A stretch of DNA of 64,000 bases from Trichosphaerium sp. ATCC 40318 (Eukaryota > Discosea > Flabellinia > Trichosidae), in assembly GCA_038496445.1 (NCBI GenBank), contig JALMLS010000271.1, positions 62,001 through 126,000 on the forward strand, given 5' to 3'. Positions 33,512-46,505 of this stretch are shown here, one piece after another (the first letter of the stretch is position 1; each line of letters opens with the position of its first letter). Made by a program: the position numbers and the translations under genes. The notes beneath the pieces are model-generated. The model did not search any database. It had not been told where the DNA came from and worked only from the letters and a program-made list of their open reading frames with translations.

Positions 33512-35437
33512 TTATAGTATTGATTGTGACAATCGCCTTACACACCGCTCTCTATCAACAAACACTGGCGCTACAGGTGGAGGTGGTGGATTGTAATTAA
33601 ATGCAGATATACTAAAGGCTGTTGCATCAACATCAAAGGCAGTTACAGTATCAGTGGTGATGTCAATAGAGATGTAAGTTCCTCCAAAACAAGCAGCAAC
33701 CAATGTACTTGATGATATTGATGTTAAACCTGAATAAATTGTAAGTTGTCATGCGCTACACTACACAATGTATGTGAACAGCTTACTAGTAATATAGCAA
33801 TCACCAATACCAATTACTCGTGAAGGTTCACATGATCCAGATAGAAAATCAGGCCAAACATCCAATAACCTACTACTACCAACGTATAGAGTACCATCAA
33901 TGATTTCTCCTGTTACAATAAAGTATATTAGTAACTAACACATTTGTGATTGGTTTTTAAATACACGTGCCACCAAAGGTATTTATATCATCCAAGACAC
34001 AAATAGGAGTATATTTACAACTTTCAAAATTAACTTCATAAATAACAGCTCGTTGACCCAGTGCGAATATTCTTCCACTCTCTTTATCTATAACCAAAAC
34101 CATTCTAGTACTGATGGCACATATTTTATCCTTTAAAATTAGTTCACAGTAATAGTTAATACAACGTACAATTTCACACGTGTAAGGATTGACTGAGAAT
34201 ATCTTTTGGATATCACCAGCAGGAATGTATAAGACTCTATCAAGTACAGCGCTGTACTCCAACGTATTTGCATTCATTTCAAATTCAGGATTATCACATG
34301 CTATTAATAGATCATTAGTTGGGCGGATGGCAATTGAAAAGCATTCGTACATCCTAAAATTGTGGTTGTGTCTGAAATCAAGCGATAATCAAATCCTGGT
34401 ATTCCTTCTCCTTTCCCTGTGATAAAAGCATTAATCACACCACCTTGAGGCGCTATTGTTGGAGGTGGTGTTGGAATGACAGGAGGCATTGTTGTATCAT
34501 CTGGAGGAGGTGGCGGTGGCAAAGTTCCTTCAAAAAATAGTGCAGAAATGCCACCTCCAAATAGACGTAATGATGTTGTAAATGGAGTTATCGCTGACGT
34601 TCCAACGTCGAAAGAAAAGAAGCTATCTTGAGAAACGATAATAATTTGATTATCTGATACTGCAGTAATGTCTAGGTAACGAATAGTAAGCACAAAAGGA
34701 GAACGAAAAGTGTGTACCTCCTAAAGAGAATCCAGCGTCCACTGTTTCAGTAAGGACACAGGCCATAGGTCCTGTTAGAGGTGCTATACCCAATTTTGTC
34801 CGGCCAGCAATGTACAATGTATCACCGATTATCTCAACTGTTACAAAACCTGAATTAGCACAAAATACAAAACAGATTTGCTAGCTAAAAGACGCACTTC
34901 CAGGAGTAACGTCTAAATCTGTTACATCCACTTGACAATAAGCACATACCGAACAATCTGTTGGATCAATCACGGCAATATGACCGTCTAGTGTTGCGCT
35001 ATATACTATTTGTGTTGCCTTATCAACAACAACACGTGCAAAATAATCACTCAGGTCACAAGTATTCTGAAAAGTAAATCAAATTAACCTTCTTACCCTC
35101 CAAGGAAGCGTACCTTTACTTCACACGTGCGTGGATCTACCTGTGCTAAACTTGATGGACTACCCGTCTTAATAAACAGTGTATGCGTTGATGGCAAATA
35201 TGACGTTGATACAGACAAACCAGGGAGGTCACATGCTAAATAAAAATAGTAAATATTCTGGCTAATACAAAAAGCTCTTTGAATAATACTTTGTAGAACC
35301 ATTGTTGGATCATCCATTAATCGTATTTCAAACCCTGTTTCCAGTTCGTCTTTAATTACAAATGCGTTATTATCTTGTGAGAGTGTATACGCAAATAAAC
35401 AGGTTAGAATGAGGAATAATAAAGGTGTTGTGTTCAT
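33512..35437 (-). CDS. S-family secreted two-module protein, copy I
   Basis: Start MNTTPLLFLILTCLFAYTLS (signal peptide), GFEIRLMDDPTMVLQS. Module 1: ACDLPGLSVSTSYLPSTHT, VDPRTCEVK, VVVDKATQIVYSATLDGH with CSVCAYCQVD, VEIIGDTLYIAGRTKLGIAP and ITAVSDNQIIIVSQDSF. Linker PPPPPPDDTTMPPVIPTPPP. Module 2: GFDYRLISDTTTILG, ACDNPEFEMNANTLEYSA, FSVNPYTCEIV, LVIDKESGRIFALGQRAVI, EIIDGTLYVGSSR, TSISSSTLVAACFGG and FVDRERCVRRLSQSIL. The SGRIF exon is almost identical to that of J (50500-50626), while other blocks differ more, a pattern expected from gene conversion. An open frame extends upstream of the ATG as in C and J. Confidence 0.8.
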
Positions 35438-36141
35438 TTGAGTGTTGTTACACGTAATAGAAACTACTTCAAATACACAATGAAAAAACACCTTCATTGA
35501 GAAGTGACATTTACGTTCACATTGTGTCATTTGTCTCCATTTTTCTGTTATTTCTTTGAAGTTCACATTCAGGTTCCATTAGAAAAGTGTAATGAGTTAT
35601 CTATCTCGGATATCAGATAAACGTGACTAGGAATCATACGCATATTTTGCGGAAAGGTGATGTGGTTTTAAGGTCGTTTACTGTCTTTTACAAGAAAGAC
35701 ATAAATCTATTTTCTAATGCGAGTTTTCTACCCTTTGCACCTCAATGACAATAGAAACAAAGAAGCACTTTCAAACTCATGTTAAGTTAGCAGACAGAAA
35801 ATGTTTGTGTCCAACTGTGGGTGTCAGTTTTATATGAGCTGCGACATGTTACTATCACTGATATACTAAGATTGCTTTGGTGCTTTTCTTCTTGTACACC
35901 ATTGACGCAAAAACTTCACTCTTTCTGGTTTTTAAGCAATGCCAGCTACATACCTACCAAACAAATGACACAATATTTCACGAAATACGAAAGGCAATAT
36001 AGACGTGTTTGTACAAGATTGGAAGTAATTTATTTTTGGACAGTTTGTGTTGCAAACTGTCTTTTGTTCTTTTTGAGCAAGTAAAAACAACAACAGTACA
36101 GTTGTTGCACGTGAAACCCAAAGAAAAAAGACCCAAAAAAA
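35438..36141. other. Intergenic between I and the fucosyltransferase gene
   Basis: The first 140 bases are the conserved S-family 5' flank. A forward frame at 35821-36084 has no support. CACGTG at 36108. Confidence 0.45.
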
Positions 36142-39100
36142 TTAGTTAAGGCCTTCCCAAGAATCTGGCCATTCTCTACCCCAACCTAGACATCCTTCAT
36201 CAGCAAACAACCCAAAGGGAAAAAAAAAAAAAAACGAAAAAAAAAATTCAATACAAGCACGTGATACACGTGGAACAAACAACAAAGAAGACCAAACACA
36301 TGAAGAAAAACAATAAACTTTTTTAAACAATGTCGATTTTTTGTATCACGTGATAAATGTACACGACCAAGAAGTAAAAGAAAACTGCAAAAAAAAAAAA
36401 AAAATTGCACGCACCGTGGTTTGCAACAGGAATGTTTGTAAAATGATCCATAACAGAATATCTCTCAGGATACTTATAAGATGTCCAATATACATGCTTA
36501 TCATTTGGAATTTGCTTCATGTATCCACGTAACCGTGTAATATATCCAGTAAAAGTAGATAACCTACAAAAAAAAAGTAAGAAAACGAAAAAAAAGTTAT
36601 AAGCAGAAACTGCTCATGAGGCATAAAATTGTTGCATTTAAATAATGGAGCGTGTATTGAAGACATATATAATTATGTTCAGAAAGTCTAAAAAACATTC
36701 TTTTGACTACACGCCATAGAATGGTTATTTGAAGAAAAAAAAATGGACCAAAATTTTCCGTACAATGTGCCAACGAACACCCTACCCTGGGTGCATAATA
36801 CCATCTCTGTTGGAGGTATCCAAATCTTTTTCACACCATCTGAGTGTAAATGAGAGTATTGACTCCAGTATACAATATGATAACGCTTCTTGAAAACAGA
36901 AACAAACTCTTTTTCAAAAACATCAGGTTTCTCATCAGTAGCAACATAAATTGTTTCTCCTTCCTACAAAAAGAGATTAGAATTTAACAACATGTAACAA
37001 CAAAAATAATAACTAGAGTATCAATAATATACTACCAGGAGCAGTAAAAAGGTTATAGTGTGAAACAAAAACTTGTAGCACAACAAAGTCAAAAAAAAAA
37101 AATCTGTTTGAAAAAAAAATACCAAATGACGTACTTTGAATAGTCCTAAAGTGTTATTGTATATCAATTCTGGTTTTAGGTTTCTTTGGTCTTTATACTC
37201 TAAGGAAAAATATCAATAAATCATAACAAGACAATGGAAACCAAGGAACCGCGAGAAACGGCAAAAAAAAACCAAAAAAATAAACAGCAGTGTCTAATCA
37301 ACATACGTAAATCCCCTCTACGATAATGCATCGTTGAGAAAGAAGGAGGTAAGCAAGCCAATATTCTAGCAGCAGTCTCATAAATCTCTTTACGGAAATG
37401 AACATGATCCTAAATTGAAGAAAATTAACTCAACAACAAAGACAAACAACAGAAAAAAAAATCTCAAAAAAATACTTTGGGGTCAGCTGACAAAAAATTG
37501 GTGCATTTTGTTATGATCACGGAATCTCTCAAACAGAAGAAAAGTATTACTTGGTGTTAAAGAAAAGTAAAACTTAACTTCTATTCAAGAGGAGTATTCA
37601 CCTATCCGTTCTAACGCGGTGATAATCACACCCAAAACAAAACAGAAAAAAAGTGTGAAAACTTAATGAAAAAAAAAAGCAGGAACAAACAAGGATCACC
37701 AAGCGATCACACGTGCCTTGACAAGTTGACGAATTTGTGTGTACAAAGGATTAGTCTTTTGAAAGTAGAACCAAGAGTAATAATGATTGAAAAGTGTAGA
37801 AGGAGGGAAGTACAAGACATAAGATGTGTTGAATTCTGAAGAAAAAAATACAAGTTAGACGAAACCAAATAAACCACTCTGTGACGTACTTGGTACACTG
37901 AAAGAATCATAAGTATTCCTTGCTCTTTTATGTATAATATCTTCCATCTCTTTAAACTCAGGTGTACCCTCAGCAGGTGTTTTTGGCCAAACAAACTGAG
38001 TGACTTGATGAGGAACATTCTTCCAAGAGCAAATAGCACTATCTTTGTTTTCCTTCGCCCACCAATTTTCTGGACCGTAACTCTTTGACATCTCTGTAAA
38101 TTCTTCATGTGCAATAACAGGAATACCACTCTTCATGTGTTCATAGTTATAGACCTATAACACGCCGATAAATTTGAGAGAAAAGTTGATGCTGTCGGAC
38201 TTACATCTTGGTATCCTTGTCTATCAGGGATAGGATGCTGTACATACTTCTTAGGTACTACCAAGGTACGCTTAGTAAGGAAGCTCATTACATAAACCAT
38301 TTCAAGCGAAATACGACGATTATTAAGTCCAGCTTGCCTATAAGAGATAATGAGACTTACGCAACAAAAAAAAACAATTAAAAAAAACAAGCGTCAAGTA
38401 CCATGGAATAAAAGCAAGAATCCTTGACTTATCAATAGGTTTTTCAGTAGGATTAGGATGCCAATATTTCATATGCTCAAACCATTTACCTAATTAGGAA
38501 GGTTATAAAACCCAAACAAACAAAAAACCAAAAATTCGCGACAATTTTTCGAAAAAAAAAATTGTGCAAGTACGTACTCTGTACAACTGCAACATCAGGG
38601 ATTGTACACTGACTTGGTGCTTGACCATCTACACCATAGCTTGGTGGAGCGTTAGGAATAGCAACCGCTGCTGTAGGGGGAGCTATTGGAGGAGCGGTTG
38701 GCGCTGCTGTTTGAGCCACTGTTGGTGGCGCTGTTTGCGCTACTTGCGGCTTCTCAGGTAGTTTACCAGCATCGCTACGACCCTACATGCACGTTTTAGT
38801 AATATAATCAACGAGAGTTATCGGGGCGACGTTTGAGCGCTATTCGACGCATCTTTCGTCAGCTGCTTTCCAGTACATACCGAAGCGAGTGCTTCATAGA
38901 GCGTCTCAAGGGTTTTAACACTCTTTCGAAGTTTTTCGACCTAAAATAGTTTATTAACGTTAAAGATAGGCGTAAGTGCGTATGCGAAGTAAGCGTGATG
39001 AATTGTGATGCATCATACACGTTTTGAACCACACCTTCGCCGTGACATGAAACGAGGTAATTGGTGCGTTCATTCGCTTATTCGTACGCGCAAAAACGAA

Positions 39101-39371
39101 GTGTGGCTCAAATTGGCGCGTTTAAAAAAAAGTTGCGGCCTGATAGGGAAATCAATATTTGATGTGGGTACCTCCAGTTCTAGCTGTAGATATTTTTTAT
39201 CGTCCTGGCTACGAGATTGAAACACAAATGTCATAAGTATGGTTGATGCTACCACAATCACTGCCAATAATATATAAGTGATATTAGGCGCTGCTAAAAG
39301 GGTTTTAAAAAAAATGTCTACGTTGCGATGTTTCGAAAGTACGCTATTGCGCTACAAACTAACATACCCAT
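36142..39371 (-). CDS. GDP-fucose O-fucosyltransferase-like, type II membrane protein
   Basis: About twelve minus-strand exons. The ATG at 39371 is followed by an intron, then APNITYILLAVIVVASTILM (signal anchor), a coiled stem (VEKLRKSVKTLETLYEALAS) and a Pro/Ala-rich stem (TAPPTVAQTAAPTAPP). The catalytic domain starts KSRILAFIPWQAGLNNRRIS and RTLVVPKKYV, matching the family's GG.NN.R.SL...V..A..L.RTLV.P. Then come YEHMKSGIPVIAHEEF, ARILACLPPSFSTMHYRRGD (the HxRRGD substrate-site motif), ETIYVATDEKPDVFEK and TFTGYITRLRGYM. It ends WGREWPDSWEGLN. This is the O-FucT (PF10250-type) fold and a Golgi/ER luminal enzyme is expected. Donor and acceptor are inferred, not shown. Two last-third exons are less certain because T-runs obscure acceptors. 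Confidence 0.8.
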
Positions 39372-39487
39372 GCTAGCTGGCGTAGTATAACAGTTGGTAT
39401 CGCTAATACTCAATTTACGAAACAACAAAAGTCTTGGAGGCCATTTTTTCTTCAACTTGTTTTTTTGTAGCTTTTTGAAACAACAAT
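39372..39487. promoter_or_regulatory. Candidate bidirectional promoter
   Basis: Only 116 bases separate the fucosyltransferase ATG (minus) from the MoeA ATG (plus at 39488). Any upstream elements of both genes must overlap here. No TATA-like element is obvious. Confidence 0.45.
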
Positions 39488-41976
39488 ATGTCGCGACGCG
39501 TTTCTCCTTACCCAATGGTACTATTTTGCTACAATATAGACCATTCACGTGCTAAAACGCTATCCAAGGTTCCAGTTGATGAAGCACTTGCTACAGTGCT
39601 TGCTGAAGCGTCGCCATTGCAAACAGTCGAAATGTCATTGGAAGAGGTGAGTTTTATTCAAACCGAAGCGCGAACAGTATCATGCGCTTTATTAGAATGC
39701 TTGACCATTGTTTCAGATGCTTACAGTAAGTTAGTCTCTTGGTTCTCTTCTGGCAGCTCCAGTGATCGCCAAGGAACCTTTACCGCCGTTTAGAGCTTCC
39801 ATTAAGGACGGTTACGCGGTTGTGGCAGACGTACGCGAAATACAACTGTTTTCTGTTTTTTGCTTTTTAAATGCGTCTCTGTCTTTTTATGTGCTTCTTC
39901 AGCGCGTTTGATCCTATCTTCGGTCACCAACGATTTCTGTTCTTTGACATGTTGACGTTTTTTTGAGAATATGAACTGTCTAAAGTGCCCAATGGCATCA
40001 TTTCTTCTAGAAGATGCTTTTTGGTGCATCGTGTAGCTGTCAATTAGTGAAACTTTTTTTTCTGTTTGCTCTGACTTTGCAACCATGCGTTTGTACCCTT
40101 CCCTATCAAGTAAATCGTACAAACTCTTTGGACGTTCAGACATGACGCTCAAAGTTGGCTCCAGTTGAGTTTTTATGACTACATCACGTAGTGGTTAGCA
40201 ATCTACGCGTTGCGCATTGCCTTTTTGAGGAAAATTGGTGTGAATTTCGTGAAAATTCATTTTTTGTTTGTATTGCCTCTAACATTGTTTGGTTTAGGAT
40301 GGTGCTGGGGACTATCCAGTAGTACAAACAGTACGTTACATAAGTCACAAAAACATTGTTTAAGACTAACTGTCCAAAAGGTTACCGCTGGTGATGTACC
40401 TGATTTTGAACTCAAAAAGGGACAAATATGTAAGATAATGACAGGCGCAGTAAGAACTTTGTTTTGTTTCTTCAATTGCCTAACTTAAAGTGCTGTTAGG
40501 CTGTACCTGAAGGTGCCACTGGTGTAGTTATGGTCGAAAATACTCTCTTAAAGGATGATGGTACAGTAGAAATTTGTAAGGCTGTATCTACTGGTACAGA
40601 TATCAGACAGATTGGTAGCGACATACAGTACGCCATTTTGCTATAGAGTAGGCGATATAACGTATTAGGAAAGGCCAGACTGTTTTAGAAAAGGGAGAGC
40701 GTTTGGGACCTGCTGAGATAGGCCTTCTTGCCACTGTTGGCGCTGCAAAGGTATCTATTTGAGCTAGAGAGTTGGAGATAACAAACGTTTTAGGTTTCTG
40801 TGTTCAAGACGCCCGTAATTGCACTAATTTCTACAGGAGATGAATTACTAGAGCCTCATGAACCTCTTAAACCAGGGTACAATCATTTAAATTGGCGAGT
40901 AGCTGATGAAGTTTAAGTAAAATCCGGGATTCAAATCGCTCAATGTTGAAAGCTCTCATTGCAGCAGTCAACCCAAAAATCGAAGTATTAGATCTAGGTG
41001 TAGCTAGAGACACTCAAGGAGAGTTGGGTACGCATACAACACGTAGTGGGACTACTGAAATATGTTTACTTTTTTTTCCTGTGTTATTTTTTTGCGTAGC
41101 TATTTTGACCCGGTTAGTACTTTTAAATAGTTAACAAGTGTTTTAGAACAAAAGGTTAAACGAGGTCTAGAACAAGCAGATATCGTTATATCCTCTGGAG
41201 GTGTTTCAATGGGAGACTTGGATCTCCTTAAACCGCTACTTGAAGCTGAGGGAAAAGTTCACTTTGGAAGAGTCTTAATGAAGCCTGGTAAACCGACTAC
41301 ATTCGCTACAGTAACCATAAACGACAAAAAACGACTTGGTACGCCATCCAAAACGCGCGTAGTGATTTTACTACTAACGTCTACGCGATGTTTTAAAAGA
41401 GCGCCAGACTTGTTCGACTTTGTAGGCTGAGCTACAGTTCGGGTTCTAACTCATTTTTGTAGTATTTGCACTGCCTGGTAATCCAGTTTCAAGTTATGTC
41501 GCTTTTTGCTTGTTTGGCATACCTGCAATAAAAAGAATGTCTGGTTACACAAACGCGAACCTGCCTTGCGTTCAAGCAAAGGTACTTAAGTTTAAATGTA
41601 TCTGCATTAAGTCATGACTTTCACTTAGCTTGCACAACGTCTTAAACTTGATCCTGTCAGACCTGAGTATCATCGTGTTTCTTTATCTTGGGATTTTAAA
41701 GACAGCTGTTTCACAGCAACTACAACAGGTTCGTTTATTTATTCTCATTTTTTTCTTGGTTTTTTCCTTGCAAAGCTAAGATGTTGTAGGAAGCCAAGCA
41801 AGTAGTCGTCTACTAAGTATGAGGACTGCAAATGCGCTTTGTCTACTACCAAAGCAATCAGGATTCTATGAGAAAGGTACATCAGTTCCAAAGCTTTTTT
41901 TGTAAATAATCACGTGACTTACAATTTGGACGTAGGCCAGATTGTTACAGCTTATCTCATAGGTGAGATGGTATAA
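39488..41976 (+). CDS. moeA: Molybdopterin molybdenumtransferase (MoeA / gephyrin E-domain type)
   Basis: About twelve exons. Blocks in order: SPYPM, VPVDEALATVLAEASPLQTV, EPLPPFRASIKDGYAVVAD, FELKKGQICKIMTGA, AVPEGATGVVMVEN, GTDIRQIGSDI, LGPAEIGLLATVGAAKV, PVIALISTGDELLEP, SNRSMLKALIAAVNP, ADIVISSGGVSMGDLDLL, VHFGRVLMKPGKPTTFA, FALPGNPVSSYVAFCLF, DPVRPEYHRVSLSW, SSRLLSMRTANALCLLP and QIVTAYLIGEMV. These match MoeA and the gephyrin/CNX1 E domain, which inserts molybdate into adenylated molybdopterin in the cytosol. The molybdate-site sequences GGVSMG and MKPGKP are intact. No G-domain is fused, unlike gephyrin. Intron 39831-40297 (467 nt) is the longest and holds an antisense ORF. The exon near 39640-39730 is uncertain. 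Confidence 0.85.
39802..40143 (-). CDS. Antisense nested ORF in a MoeA intron, unknown charged protein
   Basis: 113-residue ORF starting MSERPKSLYDLLDREGYKRM and continuing SLIDSYTMHQKASSRRND and HFRQFIFSKKRQ. It is highly charged, lysine-rich and probably helical in the second half, with no signal peptide or membrane segment. Amino-acid composition looks like a real protein rather than a shadow. It lies on the strand opposite MoeA and almost wholly inside its long intron; the last 29 bases overlap the upstream MoeA exon. No family recognised; a nuclear or RNA-associated role would be guesswork. Short introns could shift its true 3' end. Confidence 0.45.
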   Translation of the reverse strand: MSERPKSLYDLLDREGYKRMVAKSEQTEKKVSLIDSYTMHQKASSRRNDAIGHFRQFIFSKKRQHVKEQKSLVTEDRIKRAEEAHKKTETHLKSKKQKTVVFRVRLPQPRNRP

Positions 41977-42510
41977 ATAAAAAAAAATATAAGTACTGTA
42001 GCCCAGGTTTATCAAATAAGTTATTTTTTTCGTATTATTTGAAGAAAGCGCACGGTTCATGTAAAAAGACCACATGAGTGTTGTAGTTGCATAGTGCAGG
42101 CACGTCAAGCCACTAACTACTCTGTGATATTGTAACATGAAGATATCTTTACGTAATGCTCCGAGTTGAGACTCTGTGGTTCTGAGACTCCGAGAAACAT
42201 ATAGTGGGAATATAGACTTAGCGCCACACGTCTGTTAATGTAGCGGTTGAAGTATTTGCTAGCCATTTATTTTGATCTATACAAGACGTAGACGTCATCC
42301 AAACGTCGTACAATCGCTAGATATCTGAGCATGTGAATATTCTCTCGACAATTTAGCGAACTCGGGTAGACATTTGACAAAGTTTGCTGTTATGGTACTA
42401 ATAAATCGTTCAAATGTTTTGAGAGAAGTCTCCTCCAACATTATTAAAATTCGCATACTAGTATAAGGCATTTCTGAAGTTTTTTTTATTATTTACAGCT
42501 GAAGTTTCAT
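41977..42510. other. Intergenic, nothing recognised
   Basis: Between MoeA and P2. The region holds an imperfect GAGACTC-type repeat near 42160-42195 only. Confidence 0.45.
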
Positions 42511-43489
42511 CTACAACAGTCCCCAACTATTTCTTTGTACAAATACTATACTTGACATCATACACTTTAATCTGTCATTCTCGTATTCAAGCTGTTCACA
42601 ACGTTTTACTAATTGCTGTAAGTCAATCATATCTTCATTTCCTAGAAAAAAGAATTGATACAAAACAGATTAATGAGGTAAATGAACGCACTTGGATTTA
42701 CACTGTTATCGCAAACAGGTGGATACGCCTCGAAAAACTGAACTTGGTTGTTGATGGTAGAGTCATTTGTTGAGAAATCGATTGGGCTTTGTATTTCTGA
42801 TGTTTGGAATGTTGTATTGTTGTTATCCAATTCAGGATCAAACCAAATTGTATCACACGCATCAGAGGTGTCCATATTATCAACATGATGTATATATTCG
42901 TTATTGGTAGACTCAACCACATGCGAAAAACCTAGGGAGCAATGAGAACGTGCGCTCATGCTACAACAAAAGCCGCTAAGGAAACTATAAACGACCAACG
43001 TTTTCGTGCCTGTTACTTTGTACTGGCATACATCCGAATAATATGAAGGATAATACGGTTTATCCATGTCAGGTGCTCGTGGATGGAATATAACAAACTC
43101 ATACATCCTTACTTGACCAAACATACAGCTCTTGAAACTCCGTCTTTTTTTCTAAACAAACGATTTTCAGTTAATCGTAATAATCTGGTAGTTTACTAAC
43201 TTACCCTTAAAGTTGATCGTATACAATAATCATAAGCGTTTCTTATTACTGATGTCTTATTCTTTCCATACTTTAAAAATGATTCAACACTTTGATTGTC
43301 GAGATAAACAAGCCATCCTGGCATTGTCTCACCATTATTAAAATACACCTATTAAAAAAATCTCGATCAGTTTCATAGATACGAATAAAAATCCTACAAG
43401 AGCTCAACTATATTCATACGTACATTACATGGTCTCGAAAGAGATACATTTTGTAGGCAAATAGTGAGGAAGTGTTGTAATAGAGTCAT
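42511..43489 (-). CDS. P-family protein, copy P2
   Basis: Same five-exon layout as P1: MTLLQHFLTICLQNVSLSRP, VYFNNGETMPGWLVYLDNQ with RNAYDYCIRSTLR, KKRRSFKSCMFGQVRMYEF with VIFHPRAPDMDKPY, GFSHVVESTN with DTIWFDPELDNNN, and a last exon with DMIDLQQLVKRCEQ to GNSWGLL-like sequence. All blocks stay in frame by my reading. It keeps the full GAGACAATGCC codons that P3 has lost. Flanks outside the coding region are only partly shared with P1 and P3, so it derives from a different duplication event. Function unknown; basic centre and C-terminal coiled coil as in P1. Confidence 0.62.
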
Positions 43490-44139
43490 GGTTTTGGGAT
43501 TTTTAACTACTACAATTCCTAAAAAGAATACTCCACAAATGTTGACGTAATTAACACGTGATATCTTGTATAATGATGTATAATATGTTTTTACAACGTA
43601 CGAAAGAATAATTGAGAGCCCTTTAACAAAAGGCACCCTGTACTGCCAAAAAAGCTGACGGAAGATGCTTTCAACGTGAAAACGTGTAATGACAGAACAA
43701 ATAAAGTTGTACGTATGTATGCGTTCAAATAATTTAACAACATTGGTAAAAACAGATAGCGTTATCATACGTCAAACACAATATAGAAAAGTAGGAAATA
43801 ATCTAGTGCAACGGGAGTGATATCTGACCAAGTTATTACGTCATGTACTAACTGTTTATTGATGCTCACAATCCCTACGCCCTTAATAAGAAGTCATACC
43901 TAATAATCGGAGGGGTAAATAGTGCCGAAGGTACTGTAAACGCTGCCCGAAGTAATAAGCGTTAAACTCTTTGTTAGAGGTAGCTGTGGTACTATCCCGG
44001 CGTATTAGAGCGCAAAAATTAACAGGGGGAGTCATTGAACTGAAATCATGCTGCAGAATTTGTTTGCTAAAATTACGGAAAAAGTCAACAGTTTTCCAAA
44101 AAAATAATCACGTGAAAAGTACGAATAAAACGTGTTACC
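43490..44139. other. Intergenic, nothing recognised
   Basis: Upstream flank of P2 and of the LRR pseudogene; CACGTG at 43556 and 44108. Confidence 0.45.
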
Positions 44140-45174
44140 ATGAACCGCACAGAATACAATAAAAAACCGTTTAAATCGGCGTCTGATACATTGAATAGAA
44201 GGTAAGCGCATCTGGTGATTGTATTGCTCTAAAGAGTTGTAGTGCTCAAAAAACGTTATTGGACATGCCTATTGAGATTCTGGCGAAAATTGTAAGTCAT
44301 TTGCGGCTTGTCAAACATGTCGTATCCTTTCTTCTATCATTCATGGCATTGTTGGGTACCGTAGTATACGTATAAAAACAGAAGAACAAGCAAAACAAGT
44401 TGTCAAACATAAAGGAATCATTAAGCACACAAAAATCAAGATAGAGTTTGATAACCAATGAGTTTCCTTCTGACAAGATTCTGGAACAATTCGCAGGAGT
44501 TCATACAATTTATCTTACATGGTCAAGTGTGACTGATGAAGGAGTCAAAGCACTCACTGGTGTTCATACTATTGACCTTTCTTACACGGATGTGACAGAT
44601 GAAGCTGTCAAAACACTTGCTGGCGTTCATACTATTGACCTTTCTTGCACTGATGTGACAGATGAAGCAATTAAAAGTCTTGTAGGTGTACACTATTATC
44701 CTCCGTTGTTGTAAGAATATTACTGTTGAAGGAATTAGAGCAGTCAAAGATGTACATAAGATTTGGCTCACTTACCCAAAAGAAGACTCATGGCTCAAAC
44801 ACCTTTGCAATGTACACTCTGTTACTATTGGTTATGGGACTACTGTAACAAATGATGGTTTCAGAGCATTGATTAATGTCAAATGCCTTGAGCTTTACCA
44901 TTGTGTCACAATAACTGACCTGGCTTTTGAGACATTGGTCAATCTTGAGCAACTCAAACTGATTAGACTTGGCAATATTACCAATGGTTGTTTGAAATAC
45001 TTAAAGTCTTTAACACGTTTAATATCTGTGGGGTGTACTGGTATTACAAAAGAGGTTGTTGAGTCCTTTTGGTATTAAATATGTACAGTTAAGTATGGTT
45101 GGAGATCCAGAGGATGCTATTGCGATAGATGCAGTGTGTGAGGATGTGGATGAGAAAGAGATAGCAATGTTTTG
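44140..45174 (+). pseudogene. F-box/LRR pseudogene, paralogue of 52070-53333
   Basis: Exon 1 starts MNRTEYNKKPFKSASDTLN, with a GTAAGC intron, then LLDMPIEILAKIVSHL. An internal deletion relative to the 52-kb paralogue (loss of the TTKSRFT-coding part) shifts the frame. A second break follows KHKGIIKHTKIKIEF. Repeats then read GVHTIYLTWSSVTDEGVKAL and GVHTIDLSYTDVTDEAVKTL, and a further break occurs after SLVGVH. The C-terminal half matches the paralogue (DSWLKHLCNVHSV, TITDLAFETLVNLEQLKL, ITNGCLKYLKSL), with a last shift before a tail GIKYVQLSMVGDPEDAIAID to 45174. At least three frame breaks make it a relic. Confidence 0.75.
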
Positions 45175-46505
45175 ATGTTCACAAAGAAAAAAAAAGTTAA
45201 GTCCGAAAAAAAAGTGTATATATTAATTTTATTCGCATAACTTATCTATTGACCCAGTAAGTTATTCGATAAAAAAGACTATTGATAATCTCATTTCGAG
45301 CCTGCATTTGATAGTCACTATTATAAAGAAGTCTAGTTTACAGCTACGCCAAAAGGCGGTGGTCCAAGCCCACTTTCTTATATGATCACTTAGTACATTG
45401 TAGCAACACATACAGTTTTTTTTTCACCTTCTAGTGTCCGTCATGTAAATATGAGGCAAGAAAATGGTTTGGGTAAAGAGTTTGCTTAAAATAAAACTTG
45501 TTAAGAAGTACTGCTGTATACTACACTGTATTAATACGATACTCTAATTACATAGTAGTAAGTAATTGGGTAACAGGAAATAAAACAATCATTTCGAATT
45601 TGCCTGACACACAAACAAGAATTGTCTAAAGAATTTATATTAACTGGTTTGTATGCCATTAACAACAAAAAAACGATGCCCTTTGTGTATGCCTGACAGA
45701 TCGGCAGACCTTGTGTATATTGTTGTACAAAAGTCCCCGTTAATACAAACTGTAATGAGATGTAAACAATGAGTTGCCGATAGTGATAAATAAACGCTTC
45801 ACGCATGTGAAAGTTTGTACTGATACTGTTTTAAGTTTTATTGTTGATGTCAACACCTGAGAGTATTATACTGGCGTCAGGGACCACCGCCAGGGCATGT
45901 AAACATAGTTAGAAAGTTCTCACTAAGCATCACAATGGGAACTGTTATCCTACAAGCAAATACAATGCCTAACGAGCAGGTTAGGTTTTTGTTTGTAACA
46001 GTAATTTGACTTCGTCTTATCGTAGAGATAACTGCGTTCCAGAAAAGTTGAAAAGAATGTGGAAAATATTAAGGGTAATTTGTGAACATTTTACAACACA
46101 ACAGCATCAAGTTCTGAGTTCGCTAGAACTCTTACAAAACTGGCAAAGCTGTGTATTTCTTCGTTTTCTGTCCAAAAGTTGACTCGGACAATTACAAAGG
46201 AGAATCTCCGATTATTTTATAATGGCTAGAAGTGCTACCAAACCTGAATACAAATGATACTGAGTATTTAAACGGTTGGTTGGTATCTTCCGTCTACTTT
46301 TTTTTAGCGGGTGTCCACGTTTTTTTTGCGGTCACGTTTTTTTTTCCTTTATGCTTGTTTTGTACCTTGCGTTAACTAGCTATATTATCATTTCAAGTGT
46401 TCACATGTTATTACGTCCGACATTTGCGTGTGATTACGTCCGACATTTGTGGGAGTCATCCTTTTTTTAGGAGTGTTGTTATCGTTACTTAAAAATCCCA
46501 AAGCC
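45175..46505. other. Upstream flank of P3, inverted copy of the 27.4-28.1 kb region
   Basis: No gene supported. From about 45540 the sequence mirrors the flank of P1. Confidence 0.5.

Noticed and set aside
35440-35566. Longer N-terminus for S-family copies C, I and J
   Set aside because: The open upstream frame gives no signal peptide, whereas the MNTT start does in every copy; treated as 5' UTR.
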